From the NCBI RefSeq assembly GCF_030151385.1, contig NZ_JASLDS010000030.1:62001-126000 (forward strand): DNA of 64,000 bases, read 5' to 3'. A model generated the notes under the pieces. It searched no databases. It saw only the letters and a list, made by a program, of their open reading frames with translations, and had not been told where the DNA came from. Below, in pieces: positions 43,303 through 51,020 of this stretch; position 1 is the stretch's first letter, and every line of letters starts with the position of its first letter. The position numbers were made by a program, and so were the translations under genes. The stretch comes from Soonwooa sp. (GTDB lineage Bacteria; Bacteroidota; Bacteroidia; Flavobacteriales; Weeksellaceae).

Positions 43303-43950
43303 ATGAGCTATTTCGAAGAGTTAGACTTACCAATGGATCGCTATCTAGAAGCCAATGCTTCCAGCGAACCCGAAATCCTAAAAAAACTACGCAAAGAGAC
43401 TTACCAAAAGACAACGCAACCACACATGATTTCTGGTTATTTGCAAGGTCGTTTGTTAAGTATTATTTCCAAAATGATGTCACCTAACAATATTTTAGAA
43501 ATCGGAACTTTTACAGGATATGCGACATTGTGTTTAGCAGAAGGACTTTCTAAAGATGGCAAAATCTATACTTTGGACAAAAATGAAGACTTGGCTTACA
43601 TTCCAAAAAAGTATTTTTCAGAAAGCGAATTTTCTAATCAAATAGAATTTATTCTTGGTGATGCTCGACAAGAGATCAAGAATCTAGATGTCATTTGGGA
43701 TTTAGTTTTCATTGATGCAGATAAGGAAAGTTATCTCGAATACCTCGAACTAATAAAACCAAAACTAAAATCTGGTGGCGTTATCCTAATAGACAATGTC
43801 CTTTGGTATGGCAAGGTTTTGGAAGAAAATCCTAGCAGCAAAGCTACACAACAGATAAAATTAGTAAATAAAATTGTCGCAGAAGACCCAGATTTCGAAA
43901 ACCTAATCTTACCTTTGCGAGACGGTATTCATTTAATCCGAAAAAAATAA
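43303..43950 (+). CDS. Catechol O-methyltransferase-like class I methyltransferase
   Basis: A 215-residue SAM-dependent O-methyltransferase of family 3 (plant CCoAOMT/bacterial type). Motif I is ILEIGTFTGYATLCLAEGL. VWDLVFIDADKESYLEYLELIKPKLKSGGVILIDN holds the metal site (Asp in FIDADK, Asp in IDN). RDGIHLIRKK closes the fold. The substrate is a catechol-like or other O-nucleophile; not known. Its stop TAA overlaps the ATG of the next gene by one base (TAATG). Confidence 0.92.
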   Translation: MSYFEELDLPMDRYLEANASSEPEILKKLRKETYQKTTQPHMISGYLQGRLLSIISKMMSPNNILEIGTFTGYATLCLAEGLSKDGKIYTLDKNEDLAYIPKKYFSESEFSNQIEFILGDARQEIKNLDVIWDLVFIDADKESYLEYLELIKPKLKSGGVILIDNVLWYGKVLEENPSSKATQQIKLVNKIVAEDPDFENLILPLRDGIHLIRKK

Positions 43951-44666
43951 TGGAACAAGGAGTTTGCAACGTATCAATAGCACCAGTTAGAGCAGAAAAT
44001 AGTGACCGAAGCGAAATGGTCACCCAAATGCTTTTTGGCGAATCTGCCGACATTTTGGAAGTCAGAAACAACTTTACCAAAATAAAAATGCATTACGACG
44101 GCTACGAAGGTTGGATGGATACCAAACAAATTACACCTGTGACATCCGAGTTTATCAGTCATCGCAAAACCAATTATATTAAAGAAACTTTCGATGCAGC
44201 AGCCACCGAAAACGGCAATCTTCTGTTGTCTCTCGGTTCCGAGGTCAGCTACAAAACGCCTGAGGTGATTCGCAGCCACGATACTCGCGAAAGTATTGTA
44301 ATCTGCGCCAAAGAATTCCTGAATGTTCCTTATTTGTGGGGCGGCAAAAGCTTTTTTGGTTTAGATTGTAGTGGTTTTACCCAGATGATCTACAAAATCC
44401 ACGGTATCAAAATTCTTCGCGACGCCTCTCAACAAGCTGAAAGTGGCGAGCCACTAACCTTTTTGGAAGAAGCCCAACAAGGCGACCTTGCCTTTTTCGA
44501 AAACTCCGAAGGCAAAATTGTCCACGTTGGTATCGTTTTAGAAAATCAAAAAATAATCCATGCGCACGGCAAAGTCAGAGTCGACGATTTGGACTCGATG
44601 GGGATTTTCAACAAAGATCAAAACAAACACACGCACAAACTCCGCTTTATAAAATCATATTTTTAA
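43950..44666 (+). CDS. SH3 and NlpC/P60 (C40) cytoplasmic peptidase
   Basis: A 238-residue protein with a bacterial SH3-like region (about 1-70: MLFGESADILEVRNNFTKIKMHYDGYEGWMD) and a C-terminal NlpC/P60 domain. The triad is Cys140 (GLDCSGF), His192 (KIVHVGIV) and His204 (IIHAHG). There is no signal peptide or lipobox, so it resembles cytoplasmic YkfC-type murein-peptide recycling enzymes. It begins one base into the stop of the O-methyltransferase gene, so translation is coupled. Confidence 0.93.
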   Translation: MEQGVCNVSIAPVRAENSDRSEMVTQMLFGESADILEVRNNFTKIKMHYDGYEGWMDTKQITPVTSEFISHRKTNYIKETFDAAATENGNLLLSLGSEVSYKTPEVIRSHDTRESIVICAKEFLNVPYLWGGKSFFGLDCSGFTQMIYKIHGIKILRDASQQAESGEPLTFLEEAQQGDLAFFENSEGKIVHVGIVLENQKIIHAHGKVRVDDLDSMGIFNKDQNKHTHKLRFIKSYF

Positions 44667-44673
44667 AATTATT

Positions 44674-44795
44674 TTGGGCGCGTCCCTCACCTAGCCTTTC
44701 CCAGCGTTCGGGTCAGGCTATTCGCTGCAATCTTTTTGTGCCAGACATTTTCCATTCCCTACAAAAAGGATTTCCGCTGCTATCCTTCGCGCAAC
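44674..44795. repeat. Dispersed intergenic element B (GGGCGCG...CGCGC type)
   Basis: It opens GGGCGCGTCCC (44676) and ends near CGCGCAA. AATCTTTTTGT (44729-44739) pairs with ACAAAAAGGATT (44761-44772) with one bulged base. The core CGGGTCAGGCTATTCGCTGCAATC resembles elements A and D. It lies within a 680-bp gene-free stretch (44667-45346) that also holds heptamer arrays and element C. I see no gene in that stretch. Confidence 0.75.
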
Positions 44796-44797
44796 TT

Positions 44798-44860
44798 GGT
44801 GTTTGGTGTTTGGTGTTTGGTTTTTGGTTGACAGTTGTCGGCTGTCGGCTGTCGGCTGTC
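44798..44860. repeat. Heptanucleotide repeats GGTGTTT and GGCTGTC
   Basis: GGTGTTT occurs three times plus GGTTTTT (44798-44825). After 7 bp, AGTTGTC is followed by three GGCTGTC (44833-44860). Each has a period of exactly 7 bp. Confidence 0.9.
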
Positions 44861-44885
44861 ATGCTGAGCCTAGTCGAAGCATCTC
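44858..44885. repeat. GTCATGCTGAGCC...GAAGCATCTC dispersed repeat fragment
   Basis: GTCATGCTGAGCCTAGTCGAAGCATCTC-like sequences (here read in two parts, GTCATGCTGAGCC and TAGTCGAAGCATCTC) are scattered through Bacteroidota genomes. One copy sits between the GGCTGTC and TTTTGTC arrays. It is only a half palindrome here. Confidence 0.45.
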
Positions 44886-44886
44886 C

Positions 44887-44956
44887 TCTTGTCTCTTGTC
44901 TCTTGTCTTTTGTCTTTTGTCTTTTGTCTTTTGTCTTTTGTCTTTTGTCTTTTGTC
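44887..44956. repeat. Heptanucleotide repeat TCTTGTC/TTTTGTC
   Basis: Ten units: three TCTTGTC and seven TTTTGTC in a row with no gap. The perfect tail of identical units suggests recent slippage. Confidence 0.93.
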
Positions 44957-44971
44957 TCTTAATCAAAACTA

Positions 44972-45153
44972 ATTCATAATTCACAATTCATAATTCACAA
45001 TTCATAATTCACAATTCATAATTCACAATTCATAATTCACAATTCATAATTCATAATTCATAATTCATAATTCATAATTCATAATTCATAATTCATAATA
45101 GTAATTAGTAATTCGTAATTCATAATAGTAATTCGTAATTCGTAATTCGTAAA
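44972..45153. repeat. Heptanucleotide repeat ATTCATA/ATTCACA/ATTCGTA
   Basis: From 44972 to 45097 there are 18 consecutive 7-bp units of ATTCATA, alternating at first with ATTCACA. They decay into ATAGTAATT and ATTCGTA units up to 45153. This is the longest array in the window. Confidence 0.93.
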
Positions 45154-45159
45154 TCAAAA

Positions 45160-45300
45160 TGCGTGAGCGGTAGAAAGGGCGCGCTTGCAAAGCGCGGTGC
45201 ACAGCACCGAAACGAAGTGAAGCCCTGGATGACGCGACCTTTTGCCTCGACTGCTTTAACAATTTTTAACCTCGTCTTCTGGCAAAAGGGCACGCCCAAA
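45160..45300. repeat. Dispersed intergenic element C (minus-strand copy)
   Basis: On the minus strand it opens GGGCGTGCCC (45297-45288) and closes CTCACGC (near 45161). Stems: CCTTTTGCC (45238-45246) with GGCAAAAGG (45281-45289); GCGCTT-GCA-AAGCGC (45181-45195); GGTGC-ACA-GCACC (45196-45208). It ends 46 bp upstream of the alcohol dehydrogenase ATG and so forms part of its upstream region. Confidence 0.75.
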
Positions 45301-45346
45301 AGAATATAATTTCGTAAATTTATACCACTAAAAAACAATATTGACA

Positions 45347-46507
45347 ATGTTAAATTTCGAGTTTAAAAATCCTACAAAAATTATATTTGGAAAAGGGAAA
45401 ATTGAAAAATTATCCCGCGAAATTCCTAAAGACGCTAACATCCTAATGATTTATGGAGGCGGAAGCATCAAGAAAAATGGTATTTACGAACAAGTTGTTT
45501 CGGCGCTTGATGGTTACCAATTAACAGAGTTTGGTGGTGTGCCTGCCAATCCAGAATATGAAGTTTTGCTAGAAGCTTTACAAGTTATTAAAGACAAAAA
45601 CATTGATTACTTGCTTGCTGTTGGTGGTGGATCGGTTATTGACGGTGTTAAATTTCTTTCGGCGGCAGCTAATTATGATGGCGAACCTTGGGAAATCCTT
45701 TCAAACCGCATTGTAACCAAAGAAGGAAAAGGAATGCCTTTCGCAACGGTGTTGACCTTGTCTGCAACAGCTTCCGAAATGAACTCTGGCGCCGTAATCT
45801 CTCGTCGCGGAACTGGCGAAAAATTAGCAATGGGTGGACCTGGATTGTTTCCTCAGTTTTCGATTTTGGATCCTGAAGTGATTAGATCGATCCCGAAAAA
45901 TCAAATTGCCAACGGTATTACAGACGCCTATACGCACGTCCTTGAGCAATATATGACTTATCCGACAGGTGCGAGTTTGCAAGATCGTTTTGCAGAAGGT
46001 ATTTTGTTGAGCCTCCAAGAGGTTGCACCAAAAGTTATGGGCGAAACTTTCGACTACGATGCTGCCGCTAACTTTATGTGGAGTTGTACGATGGCACTTA
46101 ATGGACTTATCGGGAAAGGCGTTCCGCAAGATTGGGCTGTCCACAGCATGGGACACGAATTGACAGCACAATACGGTATCGACCATGCAAGAACGCTTGC
46201 AATTGTAGCGCCGCAACATTATCATTATTATTTTGATAAAAAGAAAGATAAATTGGCACAATACGCAGAACGTGTTTGGAACATTACGGAAGGTTCGGTA
46301 GAAGAAAAGGCTAAAAAAGGGATTGAAGCGATGGAGCAATTTTTCCATTCTTTGGACATCAAAACCAAACTTTCGGAATATACAGATTCTTATAACGGAA
46401 CAGCTGAAAAAGTGCAAGCGGCTTTCGAATCGAGAGGTTGGCTTCTCGGCGAAAACCAAATGGTAACACCTGAGGATGCTAAGAAAATCGTTGAAATGAC
46501 GTACTAG
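45347..46507 (+). CDS. Iron-dependent alcohol/aldehyde dehydrogenase (YqhD/BdhA type)
   Basis: A group III, NAD(P)H-dependent alcohol dehydrogenase that reduces small aldehydes. I start at the ATG at 45347 (MLNFEFKNPTKIIFGKG), two codons after a TTG at 45341, giving 386 residues. The nucleotide loop is GGGSVIDG (about 95-100). Metal ligands: Asp193 and His197 (DAYTHV), then GHE and DHA histidines in SMGHELTAQYGIDHARTLA. LSATASEMNSGAVIS is typical of YqhD/BdhA. It may detoxify aldehydes or run fermentation. A terminator shared with the helicase gene follows. Confidence 0.93.
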   Translation: MLNFEFKNPTKIIFGKGKIEKLSREIPKDANILMIYGGGSIKKNGIYEQVVSALDGYQLTEFGGVPANPEYEVLLEALQVIKDKNIDYLLAVGGGSVIDGVKFLSAAANYDGEPWEILSNRIVTKEGKGMPFATVLTLSATASEMNSGAVISRRGTGEKLAMGGPGLFPQFSILDPEVIRSIPKNQIANGITDAYTHVLEQYMTYPTGASLQDRFAEGILLSLQEVAPKVMGETFDYDAAANFMWSCTMALNGLIGKGVPQDWAVHSMGHELTAQYGIDHARTLAIVAPQHYHYYFDKKKDKLAQYAERVWNITEGSVEEKAKKGIEAMEQFFHSLDIKTKLSEYTDSYNGTAEKVQAAFESRGWLLGENQMVTPEDAKKIVEMTY

Positions 46508-46526
46508 TTTTTAGTTCAAAATATCA

Positions 46527-46553
46527 AAAACGCCCGAAAATTTCGGGCGTTTT
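46527..46553. terminator. Bidirectional terminator between the alcohol dehydrogenase and helicase genes
   Basis: AAAACGCCCGAAA and TTTCGGGCGTTTT form a nearly continuous palindrome (46527-46553), followed by ATTTTATTTTTTTT. Confidence 0.9.
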
Positions 46554-46556
46554 ATT

Positions 46557-47903
46557 TTATTTTTTTTTGCGAGATTTTTGCTTTTGCTGACCGCGGTTTG
46601 CAGGTTTCGTTTTTGGCGGTTTACGCTTAGTTGGCCCACCCCAATTGACTTTTTTGTTCTTGTCTTTCTTCTCGTGGAACGCTGCACCTCCTTCGTTAAG
46701 TTTTACCACAACTGGGTTTTTCATAACGACAACTTCTTTCTCAGATTCAATTTTTACATCCGAAACTTTAACATTACTTGAGAACGCTTCTTTCCGAATT
46801 TCTTTGTCCATCAAAACTTCAATATCCAAAATCGCCGATTCTTCTTTCGGTGTGTAGAAACTGATTGCAATACCATTTTTGTCCGCGCGACCTGTACGAC
46901 CAATTCTATGAATATACTGCTCTGGAATTTCTGGAATTTCGAAATTGAAAACGTGTGACACATCCGGAATATCGAGACCTCTCGCCATAATATCTGTTGT
47001 AATAATCCCACGAAGTTCATTATTGCTAAATTCTTCCATCACGCGCAAACGGAAGTTCTGAGATTTGTTAGAGTGTATTACACCAAACTGTCCTGGAAAT
47101 TCTTCATCAATTTTATTAAAAATTAAATCTGCGTGTTTTTTATTATTGGCAAAAATTAAAATCTTTTCAAAATCATTTTCAGTTTTTAAAAGATGAATCA
47201 AAAGATTTAATTTGGTATTAAAATTAACCACAGGAATCACCGATTGGTCAATCTTTTCCAATGGTGTACCTGATCTCGCTAACGAAATTTCTAGAGGATT
47301 TTTAAAATATTCGTTAAGCATGGCATCCACTTGGTCAGTCATGGTTGCAGAAAACAAAATGTTTTGACGTCTATCACTCATCATCGTGAAGATATTGGTC
47401 AATTGTGTTTTGAAACCTAAACTTAACATTTCATCAAACTCATCAACCACAAGCTTTTTTAGATCTTTGAACTGAATAACATTATCAATTCCCAAATCCA
47501 TAACGCGACCTGGCGTACCAACCAAAATATCTACGCCATTCTCGTAAATATTTTTTCTTTGGGTGTTAATGTTAACACCGCCGTAAACGCCCATCACACG
47601 AACATTAATATATTCTGTCAATTGCATAAGAACTTCTATAACCTGCACCACCAACTCTCTCGTCGGCACCAAAATCAAAATTTTTGGTTGGTGGGTTTTA
47701 GAATATTTATACTCTTTAAGAATCGGCAAAAGATAGGCTAAAGTCTTACCAGTACCCGTTTGGGCAATTCCCATAATATCGCGACCAGACATTATCGGAG
47801 AAAAACTTTTATATTGAATAGGCGTAGGCTCAGAGATGTTTAGTTTCTCCAAAGCTTCATTGAGTGCTTTTGACAGCTCAAATTCTGCAAAACTTGGTTT
47901 CAT
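46557..47903 (-). CDS. DEAD-box RNA helicase (DEFD variant)
   Basis: An ATP-dependent RNA helicase of 448 residues from the ATG at 47903 (MKPSFAEFELSKAL). A longer frame from 47960 adds 19 residues before the normal helicase start. Motif Q is PTPIQ, motif I AQTGTGKT (47-54), Ia PTREL, and motif II reads VDEFDEML, so DEFD replaces DEAD (153-156). SAT is at 184-186, with RGLD and HRIGRTGRA at the end. A basic Lys/Arg-rich tail (KRKPPKTKPANRG) binds RNA. It probably serves ribosome assembly or cold adaptation. Confidence 0.94.
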   Translation of the reverse strand: MKPSFAEFELSKALNEALEKLNISEPTPIQYKSFSPIMSGRDIMGIAQTGTGKTLAYLLPILKEYKYSKTHQPKILILVPTRELVVQVIEVLMQLTEYINVRVMGVYGGVNINTQRKNIYENGVDILVGTPGRVMDLGIDNVIQFKDLKKLVVDEFDEMLSLGFKTQLTNIFTMMSDRRQNILFSATMTDQVDAMLNEYFKNPLEISLARSGTPLEKIDQSVIPVVNFNTKLNLLIHLLKTENDFEKILIFANNKKHADLIFNKIDEEFPGQFGVIHSNKSQNFRLRVMEEFSNNELRGIITTDIMARGLDIPDVSHVFNFEIPEIPEQYIHRIGRTGRADKNGIAISFYTPKEESAILDIEVLMDKEIRKEAFSSNVKVSDVKIESEKEVVVMKNPVVVKLNEGGAAFHEKKDKNKKVNWGGPTKRKPPKTKPANRGQQKQKSRKKK

Positions 47904-48029
47904 GCTGCGAAGATACGGATTTTGAAAAAACTCAGACTTTAAGTTTTTCAATAGTCCCAAAAAAATTTAATTCTTGTTAATACATAATTTTAGGAATGCT
48001 ATTTGAATGTATGTGAAAAAAAATGCGTT

Positions 48030-48836
48030 ATGATAACAAAAAATATAATCAAAAATTTTGGCTTTTCTGCAATTGCAGTTACTACGTTAAGCCTCGCTTC
48101 TTGTTCAACAAAGAATAAAACATTAACATCGTCAAGCGAACATACTGCCAAAACGGCTTTAGATTATCAAGGGGTTTATTTGGGTGTTTTGCCTTGTGCA
48201 GATTGTGAAGGAATTAAAACAAGAATATCACTTAATCAAGACAATACTTATTTGTTACAACAAGATTATCTAGGAAAAAGTAAAACAAGTATTTCCGAAC
48301 AAGGAACTTATTCTTTTGACAAATCTGGAAATGTTGTGACCTTAAAACCAAATGTTAAAAATGGACAACCTCTGAAATTTTTTGTTAGCGAAAATTATAT
48401 CAACATGTTAAATCTGGATGGTTCCAAAATTACGACTTCATTAAAGGACAATTATATTTTGACAAAAGCATACAACCAACTTTTGAATAAAAAATGGAAT
48501 ATCCAAGAACTTTACGGAAAGGCTTTTGATGCGCAAAACACCATGAAAAAAGATGGCTCATTAATTCTTGAGGAAGCTAAAGGAAGATATGTGAGCAGTG
48601 CTGGTTGTAACCAATTGAATGGCGGATATAAAGTTGAGGCTGCCAATAATAAAATTAGCTTTAATCAAGGAATTTCCACAATGATGTCTTGCCCAAATAT
48701 GGAAGCAGAACAAGCGCTGGCAAAAGTGCTACAAGAAACAAAATACTTTGATGTCCAAGGTGATAAATTGTATTTGCAAAATGATAAACACAAAACAATT
48801 GCAAGTTTTAAGAATAGAGATTCGATAAGTTTGTAA
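48030..48836 (+). CDS. Lipoprotein with NlpE and META domains
   Basis: A 268-residue outer-membrane or periplasmic lipoprotein. The start is the ATG at 48030; a TTG at 48003 is possible but spoils the signal peptide. The lipidated Cys25 follows LAS. The NlpE N-terminal domain has LPCADCEG (Cys56, Cys59), a redox CxxC pair; in E. coli, NlpE senses surface contact and copper for Cpx. From about 147 (NKKWNIQELYGK) comes a META/HslJ domain with GCNQLNGGY and MMSCPNMEAEQA. The fusion is common in Bacteroidota. Confidence 0.9.
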   Translation: MITKNIIKNFGFSAIAVTTLSLASCSTKNKTLTSSSEHTAKTALDYQGVYLGVLPCADCEGIKTRISLNQDNTYLLQQDYLGKSKTSISEQGTYSFDKSGNVVTLKPNVKNGQPLKFFVSENYINMLNLDGSKITTSLKDNYILTKAYNQLLNKKWNIQELYGKAFDAQNTMKKDGSLILEEAKGRYVSSAGCNQLNGGYKVEAANNKISFNQGISTMMSCPNMEAEQALAKVLQETKYFDVQGDKLYLQNDKHKTIASFKNRDSISL

Positions 48837-48850
48837 TGAATACAACGCAA

Positions 48851-48886
48851 AAAAAAGCTGATTTACTTATGTAAATCAGCTTTTTT
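48851..48886. terminator. Bidirectional terminator between the NlpE-META and esterase genes
   Basis: AAAAAAGCTGATTTAC and GTAAATCAGCTTTTTT form a perfect 16-bp stem with a TTAT loop. The flanking genes converge on it. Confidence 0.93.
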
Positions 48887-48901
48887 AATATCGGAAAATT
48901 T

Positions 48902-49882
48902 TTATTTAAACAAAGCTCTTTTCAAACCAAGCGCTGCCAATTCTGATGAGAAATGAACTGCATCAACATGGTCCAAAGGATTTAGCAATCCGTAATCGTG
49001 GATAAAACCATTGAAAACCTGAATCGTAGTTGGTACTCCTGCTTCATCCAATCTGCGTGCATAAGCTAAACCTTCATCTGCCAAAATATCATTTTCGGCA
49101 ATCATTACAAATGCTGGTGGAAGTCCTTTTAGCTTTTCAGCAGGCGCGTTGAAAGGCGTTGCGTAATATTCTTTACGTTTTTCAACATTAGGAAGATAAT
49201 TGTCCCACATCCACTTCATCAACGGTGCAGTCAAGAATCTGCCATCTGCGTATTTTGTCCAAGACGCTCTGGTAAAATCGGCGTCGGTAACTGGCCATAG
49301 CAACAACTGGAATTTAATTTCTGGACCACCTTTGTCTTTAGCCATCAAACAAAGTACTGCCGTCATATTTCCGCCAACGCTGTTTCCAGCTGCAGCCATA
49401 TTTTTACCATCAACTCCGATTTCATCGCCGTTTTCAGAAACCCATTTTGTAGCCGCATAGATTTGGTTAATCGCCACTGGATATTGCGCTTCTGGTGATG
49501 GTGTGTAATCTGTGAAAACCGCTGCTGCACCACTATTCACCACTAAATCTCTTACCAATCTTCGGTGTGTAGGATAATCTCCCAAAACCCAGCCACCGCC
49601 GTGTGTAAAGATAAACACTGGCAATTTTTCATTGGCTTTATTCGCTGGTTTTACGATGTGGATGTTAACGGTAATTCCGTCTTGCGTGATTTCTCTTTCT
49701 GTTTCTACAATGTCCGAATAATCAAACTGAACCGAATTTTGCGCATCTACAAGCACTTGTCTTGCTGCTTGTGGCGTCATCGTTTCTAATGGATCGCCAC
49801 CACTATTGTTTAGGACGTTCAAAAATTCTCTGATTCCTTTTAGGATTTGTGGATCGTTTTCCGCTTTTACATTTTGTGACAT
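48902..49882 (-). CDS. HSL-type alpha/beta hydrolase (esterase)
   Basis: A 326-residue hormone-sensitive-lipase-family esterase. The oxyanion motif is HGGGW (94-98), the nucleophile Ser168 (AGNSVGGNM), the aspartate in IAENDILADEG and the histidine in NGFIHDYGLL. There is no signal peptide. Family members hydrolyse short-chain esters. Two AraC-type regulators are encoded just upstream on the same strand and could control it. A TACCTTTG box at 49996-49989 suggests its own promoter with a leader of about 100 nt. Confidence 0.93.
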   Translation of the reverse strand: MSQNVKAENDPQILKGIREFLNVLNNSGGDPLETMTPQAARQVLVDAQNSVQFDYSDIVETEREITQDGITVNIHIVKPANKANEKLPVFIFTHGGGWVLGDYPTHRRLVRDLVVNSGAAAVFTDYTPSPEAQYPVAINQIYAATKWVSENGDEIGVDGKNMAAAGNSVGGNMTAVLCLMAKDKGGPEIKFQLLLWPVTDADFTRASWTKYADGRFLTAPLMKWMWDNYLPNVEKRKEYYATPFNAPAEKLKGLPPAFVMIAENDILADEGLAYARRLDEAGVPTTIQVFNGFIHDYGLLNPLDHVDAVHFSSELAALGLKRALFK

Positions 49883-49988
49883 AATTTTTGTTTTTAAAGA
49901 TGAATGATTTCGATTAAATATGATGTTATTGCATCATTTTGCGTCTGTAATCTTAATTAGCTAATTCTCTTTGATTAATTTGACACTG

Positions 49989-50017
49989 CAAAGGTATCTC
50001 ACCCAACAAGTCAATAA
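49989..50017 (-). promoter_or_regulatory. Promoter of the HSL-type esterase gene
   Basis: The minus strand has TTG (in ATTG at 50017-50014) and TACCTTTG (49996-49989) with 17 bp between, matching the flavobacterial -33/-7 pattern. It is about 107 bp before the start, leaving room for a regulator. Confidence 0.5.
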
Positions 50018-50135
50018 AATGGTAAAATCGTCCTATTTATTGTACATTTTTCCTTTAAGTCCTTTTTCTTGCAACAAATACTAAATATTTTAATTGAATT
50101 TGATTCCGTTTTTAACAATAGAAATAAAATTTATC

Positions 50136-50978
50136 TTAGTTAAACCTCTTTCGAAATGCTGACGGTGAAACTTTTATCTTTTGGGTAAATAAGCGATTGA
50201 AATAGGCAGGATCGTCATAACCGAGTTTGTAGGAAACTTCTTTTACACTCAAATCTGTGTAAATCAGCAATCGCTTTGCTTCCAACAAGATTCGATTCTT
50301 GATGTACTCGTTGGGATTTTCGAAGTTGAATTTATTGAACTTATTGGACAAAGTTTTGGGTGAAATCCCTAACAAATCGGCATAATCTGCGACACTATGT
50401 TTCTCCCGAAAATAAATTTCGACTATTCGTCCAAAATTTCGGAAAAGTTCGGCTTCACTTTTCGCATCGTGTTCTGCATCAGCAGAGAGATTTTGTTCTT
50501 TCCAAAGTCGAGTTGCCAAAATAATAAGTTCCTTTAAACGAATCCTAACCATTTCCTCCGAATGCTCATCAATAGTAGAAAGTTCGCCAATAATACATTC
50601 AAAAATACCTTGCATTCCTCCAATTTGGATTTTGGATAATTCTGTTTTCGGAATTTGAAAAATATTGTTGAATAAAAGTCCATCGCAAGCGACCTCGGCA
50701 TCATGAATCTGAACGCAATAAAAATCTCGGTTGTAAAAAATAATGTGTGCCGCCTCTTTTCCTTGTTGTGAAATATGAAGATATTGATTAGAATTGACGA
50801 AAAACAAGGTAAAAGCTTTTGTTTCGTAAGTATTGAAATCAATCGTTAAAGTGTAATCTTTTGGCACCAACAAAACCCGAATATATTCTCGTAAAGTCGC
50901 ACTGTTAACCATTTCAAGATTATCGAAATCAATCTTTTGGTAGCCAAACTTCTTGTAATTTGATTCAAATTGAAACAT
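50136..50978 (-). CDS. AraC-family transcriptional regulator
   Basis: A 280-residue regulator with an N-terminal cupin-like sensing region (about 1-165) and a C-terminal AraC helix-turn-helix (HTH_18, about 190-280). The first helix-turn-helix is VADYADLLGISPKTLSNKFNKF, the second VKEVSYKLGYDDPAYFNRLFTQKIKVSPSAFRKRF. The ligand is unknown. It is transcribed toward the HSL-type esterase gene. The other AraC gene lies 42 bp upstream. Confidence 0.93.
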   Translation of the reverse strand: MFQFESNYKKFGYQKIDFDNLEMVNSATLREYIRVLLVPKDYTLTIDFNTYETKAFTLFFVNSNQYLHISQQGKEAAHIIFYNRDFYCVQIHDAEVACDGLLFNNIFQIPKTELSKIQIGGMQGIFECIIGELSTIDEHSEEMVRIRLKELIILATRLWKEQNLSADAEHDAKSEAELFRNFGRIVEIYFREKHSVADYADLLGISPKTLSNKFNKFNFENPNEYIKNRILLEAKRLLIYTDLSVKEVSYKLGYDDPAYFNRLFTQKIKVSPSAFRKRFN

Positions 50979-51020
50979 TAGTTTTTTTGTTTAATTCATC
51001 AAAAATTTAGCCACAAAAAA

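Noticed and set aside
44738..44962. A 74-codon frame crossing the heptamer arrays
   Set aside because: Its product is repetitive low-complexity sequence from the repeats (LLSFVF...) and it has no promoter or homologue I recognise.
44798..45153. Possible CRISPR array
   Set aside because: Units are only 7 bp with no spacers between conserved repeats, and no cas genes are nearby; these are tandem microsatellites.
45824..46459. A 211-codon minus-strand frame
   Set aside because: It is antisense to the alcohol dehydrogenase gene, with no domain, and the plus-strand gene has complete motifs.
47904..47960. Upstream extension of the helicase frame
   Set aside because: It adds 19 residues not typical of the family. 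A promoter-like TATCTTCG box lies just before the ATG at 47903.
49883..50135. Possible small gene between the esterase and AraC genes
   Set aside because: Only short frames without a start signal were seen. The stretch holds a promoter-like pair and otherwise nothing recognisable.
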